From Avispirillum sp959601495 (lineage in GTDB: Bacteria > Bacillota > Clostridia > Oscillospirales > CAG-272): a DNA stretch of 59,520 nucleotides. A program made the position numbers and the translations under genes. Below, one piece after another: positions 16,644-25,902 of this stretch. The first letter of the stretch is position 1, and the number at the start of each line of letters is the position of its first letter. The stretch covers positions 1 through 59,520 of the forward strand of contig CAUGPT010000013.1 in assembly GCA_959601495.1 (NCBI GenBank), written 5' to 3'. The notes under the pieces were generated by a model. It saw nothing but the letters and a program-made list of their open reading frames with translations. It had not been told where the DNA came from and ran no database searches.

Positions 16644-17735
16644 TTATGACACTTTTTCAACGTCTATCACAACGTATTCGGATACAGCGCCCGTTTTGAA
16701 AGGTATCTCCCATCCCGAAATACCGGAGGTTATGATAAAATCCGTATCTTCCCTGTGCTGCATTCCGTATATGCCGTCGTTTTCTCCCGTCAGCGTTCCG
16801 ATATATCCCATGGGATATATATGCCCGCCGTGAGTGTGCCCCGACAGCACAAGATCGACTCCGCTCTCCGCCTCGGCATCATAGTCCCCGGGCTGGTGGT
16901 CAAGCACTATTGTAAACTTGCTTTTGTCCGCCGCCGCGGTGAGAGCGCGCATATCGAGCCTTCCCTCCGGATCGCTTCTGTCCCGCCGCCCGATCACACA
17001 GATATTGTCCCCCACAGAAACAACATCGTCCTCAAGTATGCGAACGCCGCTCGCGGAAAGCCTCTCGCAAAAATCTTCAACGCTGTAATCGCGGTCGCCG
17101 TAAAGCCCCTTGTCGTGGTTTCCGAAAACATAGTATTTACCGAGTGGCGGATCGATTTCGGCAAATGCCGCGCACGCGTTTTCCATGTCCTCTCGATTTG
17201 TGCTCTCGTCAATAAAATCTCCCGCTATGACAAGCATATCGGGCTTTTTGTCCGCAATTTCGCGGACATACTCCGCAAATCCCTCTCCGTCAAATGTAGC
17301 TCCGATATGCGAATCGGCAATCAGCGCTATACGAACGCCGTCGGTCTTTTCGCTCTCAACGGTATAGTCCGTTTCAAAAACGTGATGAGCAAAAAACCAG
17401 CCCATGCCCATATAAATAAATGTGACAGCTATCGCCAATGCACCGGCGATATATCTCTCGGGGCGGCGGTGCGAGATCTTTCGCGCGATAAACGCGAAAA
17501 AATCAAACAGCAGGAAAAAGAAAAACAGATGCAGAAACCACACCGCCGCGCTGTATATACTGAAAACAGCTCCGACGGCAAACGCGGCAAACGGCAGCGC
17601 GAATATCAGGACACCGAGCACCTTGCTTTTTCGCCATGCTGCCTGCACGCATCTGAACCTGCGGCACCTTGCGCTGACATAAAAAAGTCCGCTGAGAAGA
17701 AGGATCATAAAAGCGCAGATCACAACAAAATACAT
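16644..17735 (-). CDS. Membrane-anchored metallophosphoesterase
   Basis: 363 residues. The N-terminal ~120 contain four hydrophobic segments (about 3-20, 40-62, 65-85, 97-115); the rest is a calcineurin-like phosphoesterase domain with the five metal-binding blocks: DSHIG, GDFID, GNHD, DHQPGD and SGHTHGGHIYP. This matches the YkuE/YaeI-type family of membrane-linked phosphoesterases, some of which act on lipid A precursors or unknown phosphoesters. The actual substrate is not predictable here. A GC-rich hairpin at 17763-17791 lies in its leader; on the minus strand its one imperfect pair is a G-U wobble. No clear promoter was found. Confidence 0.85.
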   Translation of the reverse strand: MYFVVICAFMILLLSGLFYVSARCRRFRCVQAAWRKSKVLGVLIFALPFAAFAVGAVFSIYSAAVWFLHLFFFFLLFDFFAFIARKISHRRPERYIAGALAIAVTFIYMGMGWFFAHHVFETDYTVESEKTDGVRIALIADSHIGATFDGEGFAEYVREIADKKPDMLVIAGDFIDESTNREDMENACAAFAEIDPPLGKYYVFGNHDKGLYGDRDYSVEDFCERLSASGVRILEDDVVSVGDNICVIGRRDRSDPEGRLDMRALTAAADKSKFTIVLDHQPGDYDAEAESGVDLVLSGHTHGGHIYPMGYIGTLTGENDGIYGMQHREDTDFIITSGISGWEIPFKTGAVSEYVVIDVEKVS

Positions 17736-17925
17736 TTCGCATACCTCTTTCGGTAAAGTGCCGCGGCGACGCGGATGCTCCGCGCCGCCGCCTTTCTCTT
17801 ATACATTATATCTTTCCACGCGCCGCGCTGAAATATGTCAGATGTAAATCTTTATTTCATCCGCGCCGAATTTCTGTATGCCTTTCCGAGCGTCACCGAG
17901 CTGCGAAACCGCTTTGCTTTCAACA

Positions 17926-19794
17926 TTACGGGAAAAGCTTATCCGGCTTTGCTCTTCTTGCGGGATTAGCAGACGTGGCGTTGCAGCGTTTCATATTTAC
18001 TGTCGGCAGCCAGCATGTGTACGGTGTTCCCGTAACACCTGCGGTATACAGATCGCACAGCGCAAGGGTGGTGCCGTCCGCCGCGTTCACATCCACCAAT
18101 ATGCCCGCACACCTCGAGGAGCGCACCTCGAGCGCACGGCACGTTTGGGCGTCGATAGTCGGCGGGGCTGTAAAGTCTATACCCGGGTTGTGCTGCGGAT
18201 CAAGGCACAGCACGAGAGGACCGTAAAATACGGCGCCCAGCCCCGCAAAGTCTTCTTCTCCCGCCTGATACTGCAGAGAGAAATCAAATTCGAGCACGAT
18301 CTCCGTGTCATCGCCCCACAGACGGGTAAGCGTATAGTATCCGCACGGCACGCGGCGGCTCTCGCCTCCCACCGTGACAGTCGTGTTCTCCGACCAGAAC
18401 GGGATGCGCAGCCGCACGGTACGCGGCGTCGTTCCCCCGTCGGAAATGTGCAGAACGATTCTGCCGTCTCTCGGATACCGCGTTTCCTGACGTATCCTTA
18501 TTTCCCCGCCATCAGGCGCTTGAATGACCGTGTCCGACTCTCCGTAATACTGAACGTAAAGCGCGCCGTCCTCCTCGCCGAACATGTACGCCCAATCGCC
18601 GAGAAAGCCGAAAACTCTCGGCGCGTTTACGGAGCAGCAGTTGAGATCGGGGCTGCCCGGGCGACTCTGAAATCCTATTGTGTGATAGTTCGCGCGCTTG
18701 TACCCGCGCATGGGGGTATCGTATGTCGACCACCGTCCGCTCGGCGAAAACGCGCCGATGCCGGAGTTCAGCGTGCACCATTCCATAACGTCGGCGCACA
18801 CGCTGTCACCGGTGAGCCGAAGCATATCACAGGTGAGCGCCATATACGCCACCGTGCAGCAGGTCTCTATGCGCCCTTCTTTGAACGGAGTCCCCATTGC
18901 CTGCTCGTCGGTGGTAAAACCGCCCGTCACGTGGACGTCGGTTTTCGTAACGCTCTGCCACAGGTGCATAAAAGCGCGCCTGAAGTCCTCGTCACCCGTG
19001 ATCTCATAAAGGGTCTCAAAGCCCTCGATAATATGTATACCCTCCCAGCGCGGGCGGGACATTTTATAAAATTCAGTACCGCAAAGCGCCTGACGCATAA
19101 AGTCGCCGCAGCTTTCGTTCTCGGCGTCCTTCAGTATTTCCTTCGCAAAGCGAAGATACTTTTCGCTCTCGGTGATCTGATACAGAAGGGCGAACGAATG
19201 AAGCACCGCAAGGTTCATTTCGCAGCAGCCCACAGAGGACATGGAGATATTTTCGCCGTAGAAGCTTTCGCAGAACATATCCGCAATGCGGCATGCAGCC
19301 GAAAGCGCAGCCTCGCTGCCTGCCGTTCTGTACCACAGCATCAGCGCGCGCATTATGTGATAGTGTCCCCAGCAGTCCCACGTCTCTGCCGCCTGAGTTC
19401 CAGAGTTTTCAAATATGTACTCTGCAGGCGCGGCGTGTCCGCTGAGCTGATATTCCTTTGAAAAAGGTCCGATATAGCCGTTTTCCTGCTGACATTCAAG
19501 CACTTCGCCCACAAATTCTTCTATACAGCTGCCGAGTCGCTCGTCACCGGTATAGGCATAAATGCTTACAGCTCCCGTCAGATATTTCCCCGCAAATTCT
19601 CCGGACCATGGCAAAAGCGGACGGTACGGACGCAGATCGGGGTTTTTCAGCATCTCGATTATGGCAGGGTTTGTCTCCGTTATATCAATAAGCCAACGGT
19701 CGCATATATTGCGAAGCAGGCGTCCCATCGTCCCGCCGAGATCTATTCTTTTGTCGGCTGCGGGGGCAAGGCTTACGCGTCCTTTGTTTGTCAT
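17926..19794 (-). CDS. GH127-type glycoside hydrolase (beta-L-arabinofuranosidase-like)
   Basis: 622 residues of the DUF1680/GH127 superfamily: an (alpha/alpha)6 barrel followed by C-terminal beta-sandwiches. The zinc-thiolate catalytic set of the Bifidobacterium enzyme HypBA1 (Glu338, Cys340, Cys417, Cys418) is matched by Glu310 and Cys312 in IETCCTVAY and Cys386-Cys387 in LNCCSVNAPR, with nearly the same spacing. Family members remove beta-L-arabinofuranose from plant glycans; related families have other specificities, so the substrate is only suggested. There is no signal peptide, so it probably acts on imported oligosaccharides. The ATG at 19794 follows CGGAGG; the longer reading frame start lacks a site. 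It has its own promoter. Confidence 0.87.
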   Translation of the reverse strand: MTNKGRVSLAPAADKRIDLGGTMGRLLRNICDRWLIDITETNPAIIEMLKNPDLRPYRPLLPWSGEFAGKYLTGAVSIYAYTGDERLGSCIEEFVGEVLECQQENGYIGPFSKEYQLSGHAAPAEYIFENSGTQAAETWDCWGHYHIMRALMLWYRTAGSEAALSAACRIADMFCESFYGENISMSSVGCCEMNLAVLHSFALLYQITESEKYLRFAKEILKDAENESCGDFMRQALCGTEFYKMSRPRWEGIHIIEGFETLYEITGDEDFRRAFMHLWQSVTKTDVHVTGGFTTDEQAMGTPFKEGRIETCCTVAYMALTCDMLRLTGDSVCADVMEWCTLNSGIGAFSPSGRWSTYDTPMRGYKRANYHTIGFQSRPGSPDLNCCSVNAPRVFGFLGDWAYMFGEEDGALYVQYYGESDTVIQAPDGGEIRIRQETRYPRDGRIVLHISDGGTTPRTVRLRIPFWSENTTVTVGGESRRVPCGYYTLTRLWGDDTEIVLEFDFSLQYQAGEEDFAGLGAVFYGPLVLCLDPQHNPGIDFTAPPTIDAQTCRALEVRSSRCAGILVDVNAADGTTLALCDLYTAGVTGTPYTCWLPTVNMKRCNATSANPARRAKPDKLFP

Positions 19795-19842
19795 TGGTAT
19801 CCTCCGGCAAAGTCTTTCTTGCATTTCTGTTATTACAAAATC

Positions 19843-19871
19843 ATTTTATCATTCACGGAGCGCTTTGTCAA
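19843..19871 (-). promoter_or_regulatory. Promoter of the GH127-type gene
   Basis: On the minus strand TTGACA (19871-19866), 17 bp, TAAAAT (19848-19843). It is near-consensus. The 308-bp gap 19795-20102 otherwise holds the DAHP synthase terminator and GC-rich sequence with no gene. Confidence 0.75.
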
Positions 19872-20050
19872 TTTGCAAAAAGTCGTTTGCGGCGGTATCC
19901 CCCCCATTAAGCGCACCGGCGCATTAATATTCCCGCAATATAAGCGCCGCTATATGCGGAGAAAGCTATAACGGCAGAAGTAAGAGCGCATATATTCCCG
20001 CCGCGCGGGGCGCGCCGACGCGCTGTATCTTCATCGTACGCCCGAAACAC

Positions 20051-20081
20051 AGAAAACGCGGCGCACGTTTGTGCGCCGCGT
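20051..20081 (-). terminator. Terminator after the aromatic operon
   Basis: An 11-bp stem (20071-20081 with 20056-20066, loop of four) ends in TTTT when read on the minus strand. It lies 22 bp past the DAHP synthase stop and closes the pheA-aroF transcript. Confidence 0.85.
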
Positions 20082-20102
20082 ATCATCTTCGCAGCGATCA
20101 TA

Positions 20103-21137
20103 TCAAAGCTGATCGGCAATATCAAGAATAAGTCTCTCGGTCTTTTCCCAGCCGAGGCAGGGGTCGGTGATAGACTGACCGTAGGTCATGCTGTCGCTTA
20201 TCTTCTGCGCGCCGTCCTCAATATAGCTTTCTATCATAAGTCCTTTCACAAGGCTGTTTATATCAGCGTTGTGTCTGCGTGAGTGCAGCACCTCTTTGGC
20301 GATCCTTATCTGTTCAAGATATGCCTTGCCGGAGTTTGAATGGTTTGTATCAATGACAGCCGCAGGGTTTTTAAGCTCCGTTTTAGAGTACGCCTCGAAC
20401 AGGCGGGCAAGATCCTCATAGTGGTAGTTGGGGGTATGTCTGCCGTGCTTGTCCGTGTAGCCTCTCAGTATGGCATGGGTGAGGTCGTTGCCCTTTGTGC
20501 GGACCTCCCAGCCTCTGTATATGAACATATGGGGATGCTGAGCCGCCGTTACGGAGTTCATCATGATGGAAATATCGCCGCCGGTGGGGTTTTTCATGCC
20601 GACAGGCACGTTGATGCCGCTTGAAACAAGGCGGTGCTGCTGATTTTCCACAGATCGCGCTCCGACCGCAACATATGAAAGCAGGTCGTCAAGGTATCTG
20701 TAATTTTCGGGATACAGCATTTCATCCGCGCAGGTAAAGCCCGTTTCTTCAATTGCCTTTGCGTGCAGCTGGCGGATGGCGATAATGCCCTCAATAAGGT
20801 TAGGTGCCTTGCTGGGATCGGGCTGATGCAGCATGCCCTTGTATCCGTCGCCTGTGGTGCGGGGCTTGTTTGTGTATATTCTTGGGATTATGAGAAGCTT
20901 GTCCGCTGTTTTCTCCTGTACCTCTCTCAGGCGGGATATATAGTCGAGGACCGCAGCCTCGTTGTCCGCCGAGCAGGGACCGATAATGAGAATGAACTTG
21001 TCCGATTCTCCCGTGAAAATGCGGCGTATCTCCGCGTCTCTCTCCTCTTTGATCTTTTTTGTTTTCTCCGTAACGGGAAAACGCTCCTTGAGCTCCTTGG
21101 GGATTGTCAGCTTCTGAATGAATTCAATGTTTTGCAT
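20103..21137 (-). CDS. aroF: 3-deoxy-7-phosphoheptulonate synthase (type I)
   Basis: 344 residues of the type I DAHP synthase family (AroF/AroG/AroH-like): IIGPCSADN, PRIYTNKPRTTGDGYKG, GARSVENQQHR and the metal-binding VIDTNHSNSGK are all present. It condenses phosphoenolpyruvate and erythrose-4-phosphate, the first step of aromatic biosynthesis, and family members are usually feedback inhibited by an aromatic amino acid. Which paralogue it corresponds to (Phe-, Tyr- or Trp-sensitive) cannot be read reliably, so the symbol is approximate. It is the last gene of a six-gene operon, 59 bp after tyrA, and is unusual in being last although it acts first. Confidence 0.92.
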   Translation of the reverse strand: MQNIEFIQKLTIPKELKERFPVTEKTKKIKEERDAEIRRIFTGESDKFILIIGPCSADNEAAVLDYISRLREVQEKTADKLLIIPRIYTNKPRTTGDGYKGMLHQPDPSKAPNLIEGIIAIRQLHAKAIEETGFTCADEMLYPENYRYLDDLLSYVAVGARSVENQQHRLVSSGINVPVGMKNPTGGDISIMMNSVTAAQHPHMFIYRGWEVRTKGNDLTHAILRGYTDKHGRHTPNYHYEDLARLFEAYSKTELKNPAAVIDTNHSNSGKAYLEQIRIAKEVLHSRRHNADINSLVKGLMIESYIEDGAQKISDSMTYGQSITDPCLGWEKTERLILDIADQL

Positions 21138-21196
21138 AGTCTCGCCTCTTTATTTTTGTCATTTGCATAAAATGTTGTTTGCGGATCGCATTTTTG

Positions 21197-22051
21197 TCAT
21201 TTGTCAAATATCTTTCTGCGCTGTGTGGAAAGGCGCATTTTCTCTCTTATCTTTTCGCGGTCGTCGTTTTCTATCGCCTCTCTGAGGGAGTCAAGCTCAC
21301 TCTCAAACGCCCTCATTTCACGCAGCAGCGCTTCTTTGTTCAAAAGAAACAGCTCCGACCACAGCTCGTCGTTGATCTTTGCGATACGCGTAAGATCTCT
21401 GAAAGAGTCGCCTGTATATTTCGAAAGCTCGTCGTTGCGGTTGCAGTTCATAAGCGAGATCGCAATACAGTGCGTCAACTGCGAGAGAAAGCCTATCATC
21501 TCGTCATGCTCCTCGGGAGACAGAACTCCGATGCGCCAAAAGCCGAGAATGCTGCCGAGGCTTTCGCACAGTTCTATTGCCTCGGGAGTGTTTTTCTTTG
21601 TGGGCACAACGATATAGTTCGCGTCGCGAAACATTGAGTCGTCGCTGCTGCGCACTCCGGAGCATTCGCGCCCCGCCATGGGATGAGCCGCTATAAACTC
21701 AACGTCGTCCCGCAGCATATCCTGAATTTCATAAACGACGGCGCCCTTGACGCCGGTAACGTCCGTAATGATGGAACCGGGCTTGAAATACTGCTGCCGC
21801 TCCCGCACCCACTCTATAAACGTATGGGGATACAGCGCGAAAACCGTTATGTCCGCTTCTCCGATAAGCTCGGGATCCGCCTCCGTACTGCCTGCGTCGA
21901 TATAGCCTTTTTCAATGGCATAATCAATATCCGCCTGTTCCTTTGTAATGGCGGTCACACGAAAGCCGTTGCGGTGCAGCGCCTTTGCGTATGAGCCGCC
22001 CATAAGTCCGAGACCTACTATAAGAAAATTTCTGTTACGAATCAGCTTCAT
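21197..22051 (-). CDS. tyrA: Prephenate dehydrogenase
   Basis: 284 residues. The N-terminal Rossmann fold has VGLGLMGGSYAKAL; AAHPMAGRE and HDEMIGFLSQLTH carry conserved histidines, and GDSFRDLTRIA is the family's C-terminal motif. It oxidises prephenate to 4-hydroxyphenylpyruvate for tyrosine. There is no C-terminal ACT domain and no fused chorismate mutase. I start it at the ATG at 22051, which overlaps the end of aroA by 17 bp; the longer frame upstream is antisense-free aroA coding sequence read in another frame. Translation is probably coupled to aroA. Confidence 0.92.
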   Translation of the reverse strand: MKLIRNRNFLIVGLGLMGGSYAKALHRNGFRVTAITKEQADIDYAIEKGYIDAGSTEADPELIGEADITVFALYPHTFIEWVRERQQYFKPGSIITDVTGVKGAVVYEIQDMLRDDVEFIAAHPMAGRECSGVRSSDDSMFRDANYIVVPTKKNTPEAIELCESLGSILGFWRIGVLSPEEHDEMIGFLSQLTHCIAISLMNCNRNDELSKYTGDSFRDLTRIAKINDELWSELFLLNKEALLREMRAFESELDSLREAIENDDREKIREKMRLSTQRRKIFDK

Positions 22052-23231
22052 GGCATCTGACCCCCAATGATCTGAGCTTTTCATAAAAATCGGGCACGCT
22101 TTTTGCCACAGCCTCGGCGCCGTCAATAGCTCCGCCCACGGCGGTGCACAGCACCGAGAGTGCCATTGCAATGCGGTGATCGTTATGAGAATACAGCACA
22201 TCATCCGGCGCATGCAGACATGAGCAGACAACGCTTACGCCGTTTTCGCCCACCCGAACGTCCGCGCCGAACTTTTCAAGTTCCAGCTTCATCGCAAGCG
22301 CGCGGTCGCTCTCCTTGTATCTCAGCCTTGCGGTTCCCGAAAACTCACCGCCGCCCCTGTACGCCGCAAGTGCGAAAAGCATGGGCGCAAGATCGGGGCA
22401 GTCGGAAAGATCGGCGCAAAGCGGGGATGTTTTCGCAATATCAGAGAACACTTTGTCAGGCTGAAAGCTGTCGCTCGGCGCGCCGACCACATCAACACTG
22501 CCGCCCATGCAGTTCAGTGCCTCAAAAAACGCCGCAGACGACCAGTCGCCCTCGACTGTCGTGCCGCCGGGAGACTCAAGACTGCCGCTGACCGTGACAG
22601 CATCCTCCCCCACCTCGGCAGTAACTCCGAACTCACGCAGCACCGCCGCCGTCATAAGCGCATACGGTCTGCTTTCAAAGGATTCTTCGATTTTTATTTC
22701 GGCGCCGCCCGAGGCAGCCGCCCACAGCATCAGCCCCGTTATAAACTGGCTGCTGATATTGCCCTGTACCGCAAGGGAGCGCGCGCCGAGTCTGCCGCAT
22801 ACGTTTATGCTCTCATCGCTTTTTTCAAAGCGTATGCCGTTCTCAACTGCAAGCTTTTCATAAACGGACAGCGGGCGCGAGATCAGCTTTTTCGTGCCGC
22901 AGAGTCTGAAAAGCCCGCCGGAAAGCATACAAAGCGGTATAAAAAACCGCAGGGTGCTTCCGCTCTCGCGGCAGTTCAGGACAGTCCCGGCGGACGACGA
23001 AAAATCAACACCTTTTACATAGAACGCGCCGTCGGCTATCCTGCATTCGGCGCCCATGGCTTTTATGCAGTCAACTGTCGCCAGTATATCCTGAGAGGCA
23101 TACATACCGCGTATGACCGTAGTTTTTCCGGCGCACATGGCGGCGCAGATAAGCTTGCGGTGCGCGTCGCTCTTGGACGGCGGCACTCTGGCGCTGCCGT
23201 GCGCGATGCTTTTTTCAATTATCTCTCTCAT
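22035..23231 (-). CDS. aroA: 3-phosphoshikimate 1-carboxyvinyltransferase (EPSP synthase)
   Basis: 398 residues, somewhat shorter than the usual ~430. PPSKSDAHRKLI matches the shikimate-phosphate-binding KS-x-S-x-R motif, and the C-terminal region has ARLRYKESDR and SHNDHRIAMAL, both diagnostic. The phosphoenolpyruvate loop reads RESGSTLRFF, where class I enzymes have LGNAGTAMRPL: the Gly is kept, but the following Thr is Ser and the later Pro is Phe. It joins shikimate-3-phosphate and PEP. It overlaps aroQ by 4 bp (ATGA). Confidence 0.93.
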   Translation of the reverse strand: MREIIEKSIAHGSARVPPSKSDAHRKLICAAMCAGKTTVIRGMYASQDILATVDCIKAMGAECRIADGAFYVKGVDFSSSAGTVLNCRESGSTLRFFIPLCMLSGGLFRLCGTKKLISRPLSVYEKLAVENGIRFEKSDESINVCGRLGARSLAVQGNISSQFITGLMLWAAASGGAEIKIEESFESRPYALMTAAVLREFGVTAEVGEDAVTVSGSLESPGGTTVEGDWSSAAFFEALNCMGGSVDVVGAPSDSFQPDKVFSDIAKTSPLCADLSDCPDLAPMLFALAAYRGGGEFSGTARLRYKESDRALAMKLELEKFGADVRVGENGVSVVCSCLHAPDDVLYSHNDHRIAMALSVLCTAVGGAIDGAEAVAKSVPDFYEKLRSLGVRCHEADS

Positions 23232-23671
23232 TTGCCGTCTCCGCCGACGGATGCCGCCAGCCTGTCTATCGCCTCGTTGTAGCCGTCAAAGCCGTGACCC
23301 GCCACCGTAAAATCGCAGGCGGCTCTTACATAGCTTGTTCGGCGGAATTCTTCTCTCGCGTCCACGTCGGATATATGGACCTCAGCCGCAGGGATCGCCA
23401 CCGCTTTGAGCGCGTCGAGAATTGCAACGGAAGTATGAGTATAAGCCGCGGGATTTATAACTATGGCGTCAATTGTGCCGTACGCCTCCTGTATTTTATC
23501 CACAATGGCGCCCTCGTGATTTGACTGAAATATTTCAACATCCGCGCCGATTTTCTCACAATGCTCCTCTATAAGGGCGCAAAGATCCTTATAAGTTTTT
23601 CTGCCGTATATCTCCGGCTCGCGTATACCGAGCATGTTGAGATTGGGCCCGTTGATCACAAGAATTTTCAT
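23228..23671 (-). CDS. aroQ: 3-dehydroquinate dehydratase, type II
   Basis: 147 residues, the usual length. NGPNLNMLGIREPEIYG holds the catalytic Tyr on the flexible lid; QSNHEGAIVDKI, NPAAYTHTSVAI and EVHISDVDAREEFR complete the type II signature. It dehydrates 3-dehydroquinate to 3-dehydroshikimate. It follows aroB by 27 bp and overlaps aroA by 4 bp. It is unrelated to the AroQ-class chorismate mutase, despite the shared letters. Confidence 0.96.
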   Translation of the reverse strand: MKILVINGPNLNMLGIREPEIYGRKTYKDLCALIEEHCEKIGADVEIFQSNHEGAIVDKIQEAYGTIDAIVINPAAYTHTSVAILDALKAVAIPAAEVHISDVDAREEFRRTSYVRAACDFTVAGHGFDGYNEAIDRLAASVGGDGK

Positions 23672-23698
23672 TTTCCGTCCCCTTTATGAGCCGTAGCA

Positions 23699-24712
23699 TT
23701 ATCCGCATATGCGCGCGGTGCGCGCCGCCAGCTCCTCAAAGGGCACCTCCTTTATATAGCCTTTCCCTATCTCGTCCGCGAATACGGCGCTGACAAGACC
23801 GTTACTGACTTTTTTATCGTGATGCAAAGCCGCAAGAATATCCTCCGCCGCGGCATCGGTATGCGTGGGAAGCGACAGCTTTTCAAGCACGGGCAAAAGC
23901 CTTTCGTATACTTTTTCGGAGCACATGGGCAGCATGCCGACAGCAACGCTTTCGCCGTGCAGAAGATTGCCCATACCGCAGGCGCTTTCTATTCCGTGAC
24001 CGATGGTGTGACCGAAATTCAGAAGCTTACGAAGTCCGCCTTCACGCTCGTCGCGCTCCACAACGGCGCATTTCAGCTCAACGGAGCGCGCCGTAACTTC
24101 CTCTATCCGCTCAAGTGCCTCGCCGCTCTCAAACACCCTGAAAAGCTCCTCATCAAAAACGACAGCCATTTTCAGCGCCTCCGCAAGTCCGTTTGAGACC
24201 TGCCGGGCGGACAGTGTGGAAAGCACATCCCGGGGCGCGCAGACAGCCTTCGGCTGCCAGAAAGCGCCCACAATGTTTTTAACGTTGCCGAGATTTACCG
24301 CGGTTTTTCCGCCCACGGAGGAATCCACCTGCGCAAGCACGGTCGTTGCAACGTTGTAAAAATCTATGCCGCGCATATACGACGCCGCGCAAAATCCGCA
24401 CAGATCGCCGCAAACACCGCCGCCCACCGCAACGGCACAGTCACTTCTGGTAAAGTCGTGCTCCATCATAAACGTGAGCACCGCGTTATACGTTTCGATA
24501 CTCTTGCTGCCCTCGCCCGCGGGGACGGTATAAATATACGCTTCCCTCGCCGCTGCCGCGACTCTTTTCGCGTACTCCGCGGGAACGCCGTCGTCCGTGA
24601 GAATGAGCACGCGGCGCGAAAGGTCGGCTTTATTGAGAAAAACGTCAAGCCCGCCGCTGCCGATATAAATATCGTAGCCGCCGCCCGCAAGATTCATATG
24701 GACCGTTTTCAC
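23699..24712 (-). CDS. aroB: 3-dehydroquinate synthase
   Basis: 337 residues. The NAD-binding segment includes GEGSKSIETYN, VAVGGGVCGDLCGFCAASYMRG and TTVLAQVDSSVGGKTAVNL; the zinc ligands are in HTIGHGIES and the following His of LLHGESVAVGM. It cyclises DAHP to 3-dehydroquinate. The start ATG overlaps the stop of pheA by 4 bp, so translation is coupled. The order pheA-aroB-aroQ-aroA-tyrA-aroF supplies DHQ synthase, dehydratase, EPSP synthase and both terminal branches; aroE, aroK and aroC are not in the window. Confidence 0.95.
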   Translation of the reverse strand: MKTVHMNLAGGGYDIYIGSGGLDVFLNKADLSRRVLILTDDGVPAEYAKRVAAAAREAYIYTVPAGEGSKSIETYNAVLTFMMEHDFTRSDCAVAVGGGVCGDLCGFCAASYMRGIDFYNVATTVLAQVDSSVGGKTAVNLGNVKNIVGAFWQPKAVCAPRDVLSTLSARQVSNGLAEALKMAVVFDEELFRVFESGEALERIEEVTARSVELKCAVVERDEREGGLRKLLNFGHTIGHGIESACGMGNLLHGESVAVGMLPMCSEKVYERLLPVLEKLSLPTHTDAAAEDILAALHHDKKVSNGLVSAVFADEIGKGYIKEVPFEELAARTARICG

Positions 24713-25824
24713 TCCGCATCCTCCTCGCCGCCTGAAAATCTGTACGATTTATATATGCCCGCAACGCGGAGATCGGAGCAGTACGAGCGAAGCTCGCCAA
24801 GCATCTTTTCTCCCGCCGCGCCGTCAAGTCTGCCCTCTATTTCGATATAGAAGTAATAGCTCCAGCGCACCTTGCCCGACGGACGCGAGCGCAAGGTCGT
24901 CATGTTGAATCCGTGGCGGCCTATAACGTCTATCGCCTTTGCGAGAGAGCCCACCTCGTGGTTCACCGTAAGTAGCAGCAGCGAGCGAAGCCCCTCTTCA
25001 CCCTCGGGAAATACGGCGGGCGAGCGAGAGAGCACCGCAAATTTCGTTGTGTTCTGATCGCTCTGATTGATGTGCGCTTCAAGAATTTTAAGTCCGTAAA
25101 GTTCTGCCGTTTCCTCGCTTGCCACCGCCGCGAGCGATGCGTCGCCGCGGCTGCTGACAAGCTGCGCCGCGACAGCGGTGTTCTCCGCCGTGGAAAGCGC
25201 AAAGCCGTGATTTTTAAGATACCTGTCACACTGCATCAGCGCCTGCGGATGGCTTACGACCTCGCGTACGCCCTCAACGGTGCTGCCCGGCAGACCCACT
25301 AAGTTCTGAACGATCTCAAGCTCCGTCACGGCGTTTATATAAAGGCTTCCGCCGTAGATGAGATCGGATACCCGACCGACCTCGCCCGCATAGCTGTTTT
25401 CTATGGGAAGCACGGCGCAGTCACACTCGCCGGACTCAACGCTTTTGTATGTCGCCTCAAAATCGGGATAAGAGTATCGCTTTGAATCGGGGAAATACCG
25501 TCTCGCGGCAATTTCGGAAAAGCCGCCGGCTATCCCGCTAAAAGCAACGCTTTGCCCCTCCAGGATGTTATGCTCGTATTTTTTCGCAATATCCATCATA
25601 TCGCGCACGAACAGAACGTAGTACGAGCGCAGCAGCGGATCATCCACCCGCTCTCCCGCGCGGCGGATGACCTCCGCCTCCCTGTCGGAGTCAAAAACGG
25701 GCAGACCGTGCGCCTTTTTATACCGCGCCACGCCGAGAACGGCGCTCATGCGCTTCTGAAAAAGCTTTGCGAGATCCGAATCCGCTTCGTCGATCTCTTT
25801 TCTGTATTTTTCAAGCTCATTCAT
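24709..25824 (-). CDS. pheA: Bifunctional chorismate mutase/prephenate dehydratase (P-protein)
   Basis: 371 residues: an AroQ-class chorismate mutase helix bundle (about 1-85, LEKYRKEIDEADSDLAKLFQKR), a prephenate dehydratase domain (about 95-275, with the TKF catalytic motif in NTTKFAVLS), and a C-terminal ACT domain for phenylalanine feedback (GSLAKAIDVIGRHGFNMTTLRSRP). It makes phenylpyruvate from chorismate. The ATG at 25824 marks the mutase N-terminus; the open frame upstream (to 26052) runs through the structured leader and is not coding. It is the first gene of the operon, with a ~207-nt leader after the predicted start of transcription. Confidence 0.93.
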   Translation of the reverse strand: MNELEKYRKEIDEADSDLAKLFQKRMSAVLGVARYKKAHGLPVFDSDREAEVIRRAGERVDDPLLRSYYVLFVRDMMDIAKKYEHNILEGQSVAFSGIAGGFSEIAARRYFPDSKRYSYPDFEATYKSVESGECDCAVLPIENSYAGEVGRVSDLIYGGSLYINAVTELEIVQNLVGLPGSTVEGVREVVSHPQALMQCDRYLKNHGFALSTAENTAVAAQLVSSRGDASLAAVASEETAELYGLKILEAHINQSDQNTTKFAVLSRSPAVFPEGEEGLRSLLLLTVNHEVGSLAKAIDVIGRHGFNMTTLRSRPSGKVRWSYYFYIEIEGRLDGAAGEKMLGELRSYCSDLRVAGIYKSYRFSGGEEDAE

Positions 25825-25902
25825 GCCGATTTTCCGTGTCCTTCCCCATGATATTGCAAAATGCGCATTGTGCTTTTTGCCCCGCGCAGACTCAGAGATG
25901 CT

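Noticed and set aside
17878..19461. 527-residue plus-strand frame opposite the GH127-type gene
   Set aside because: Composition is Arg/Ala/His-rich and without motifs; the minus-strand gene has catalytic residues, promoter and ribosome site.
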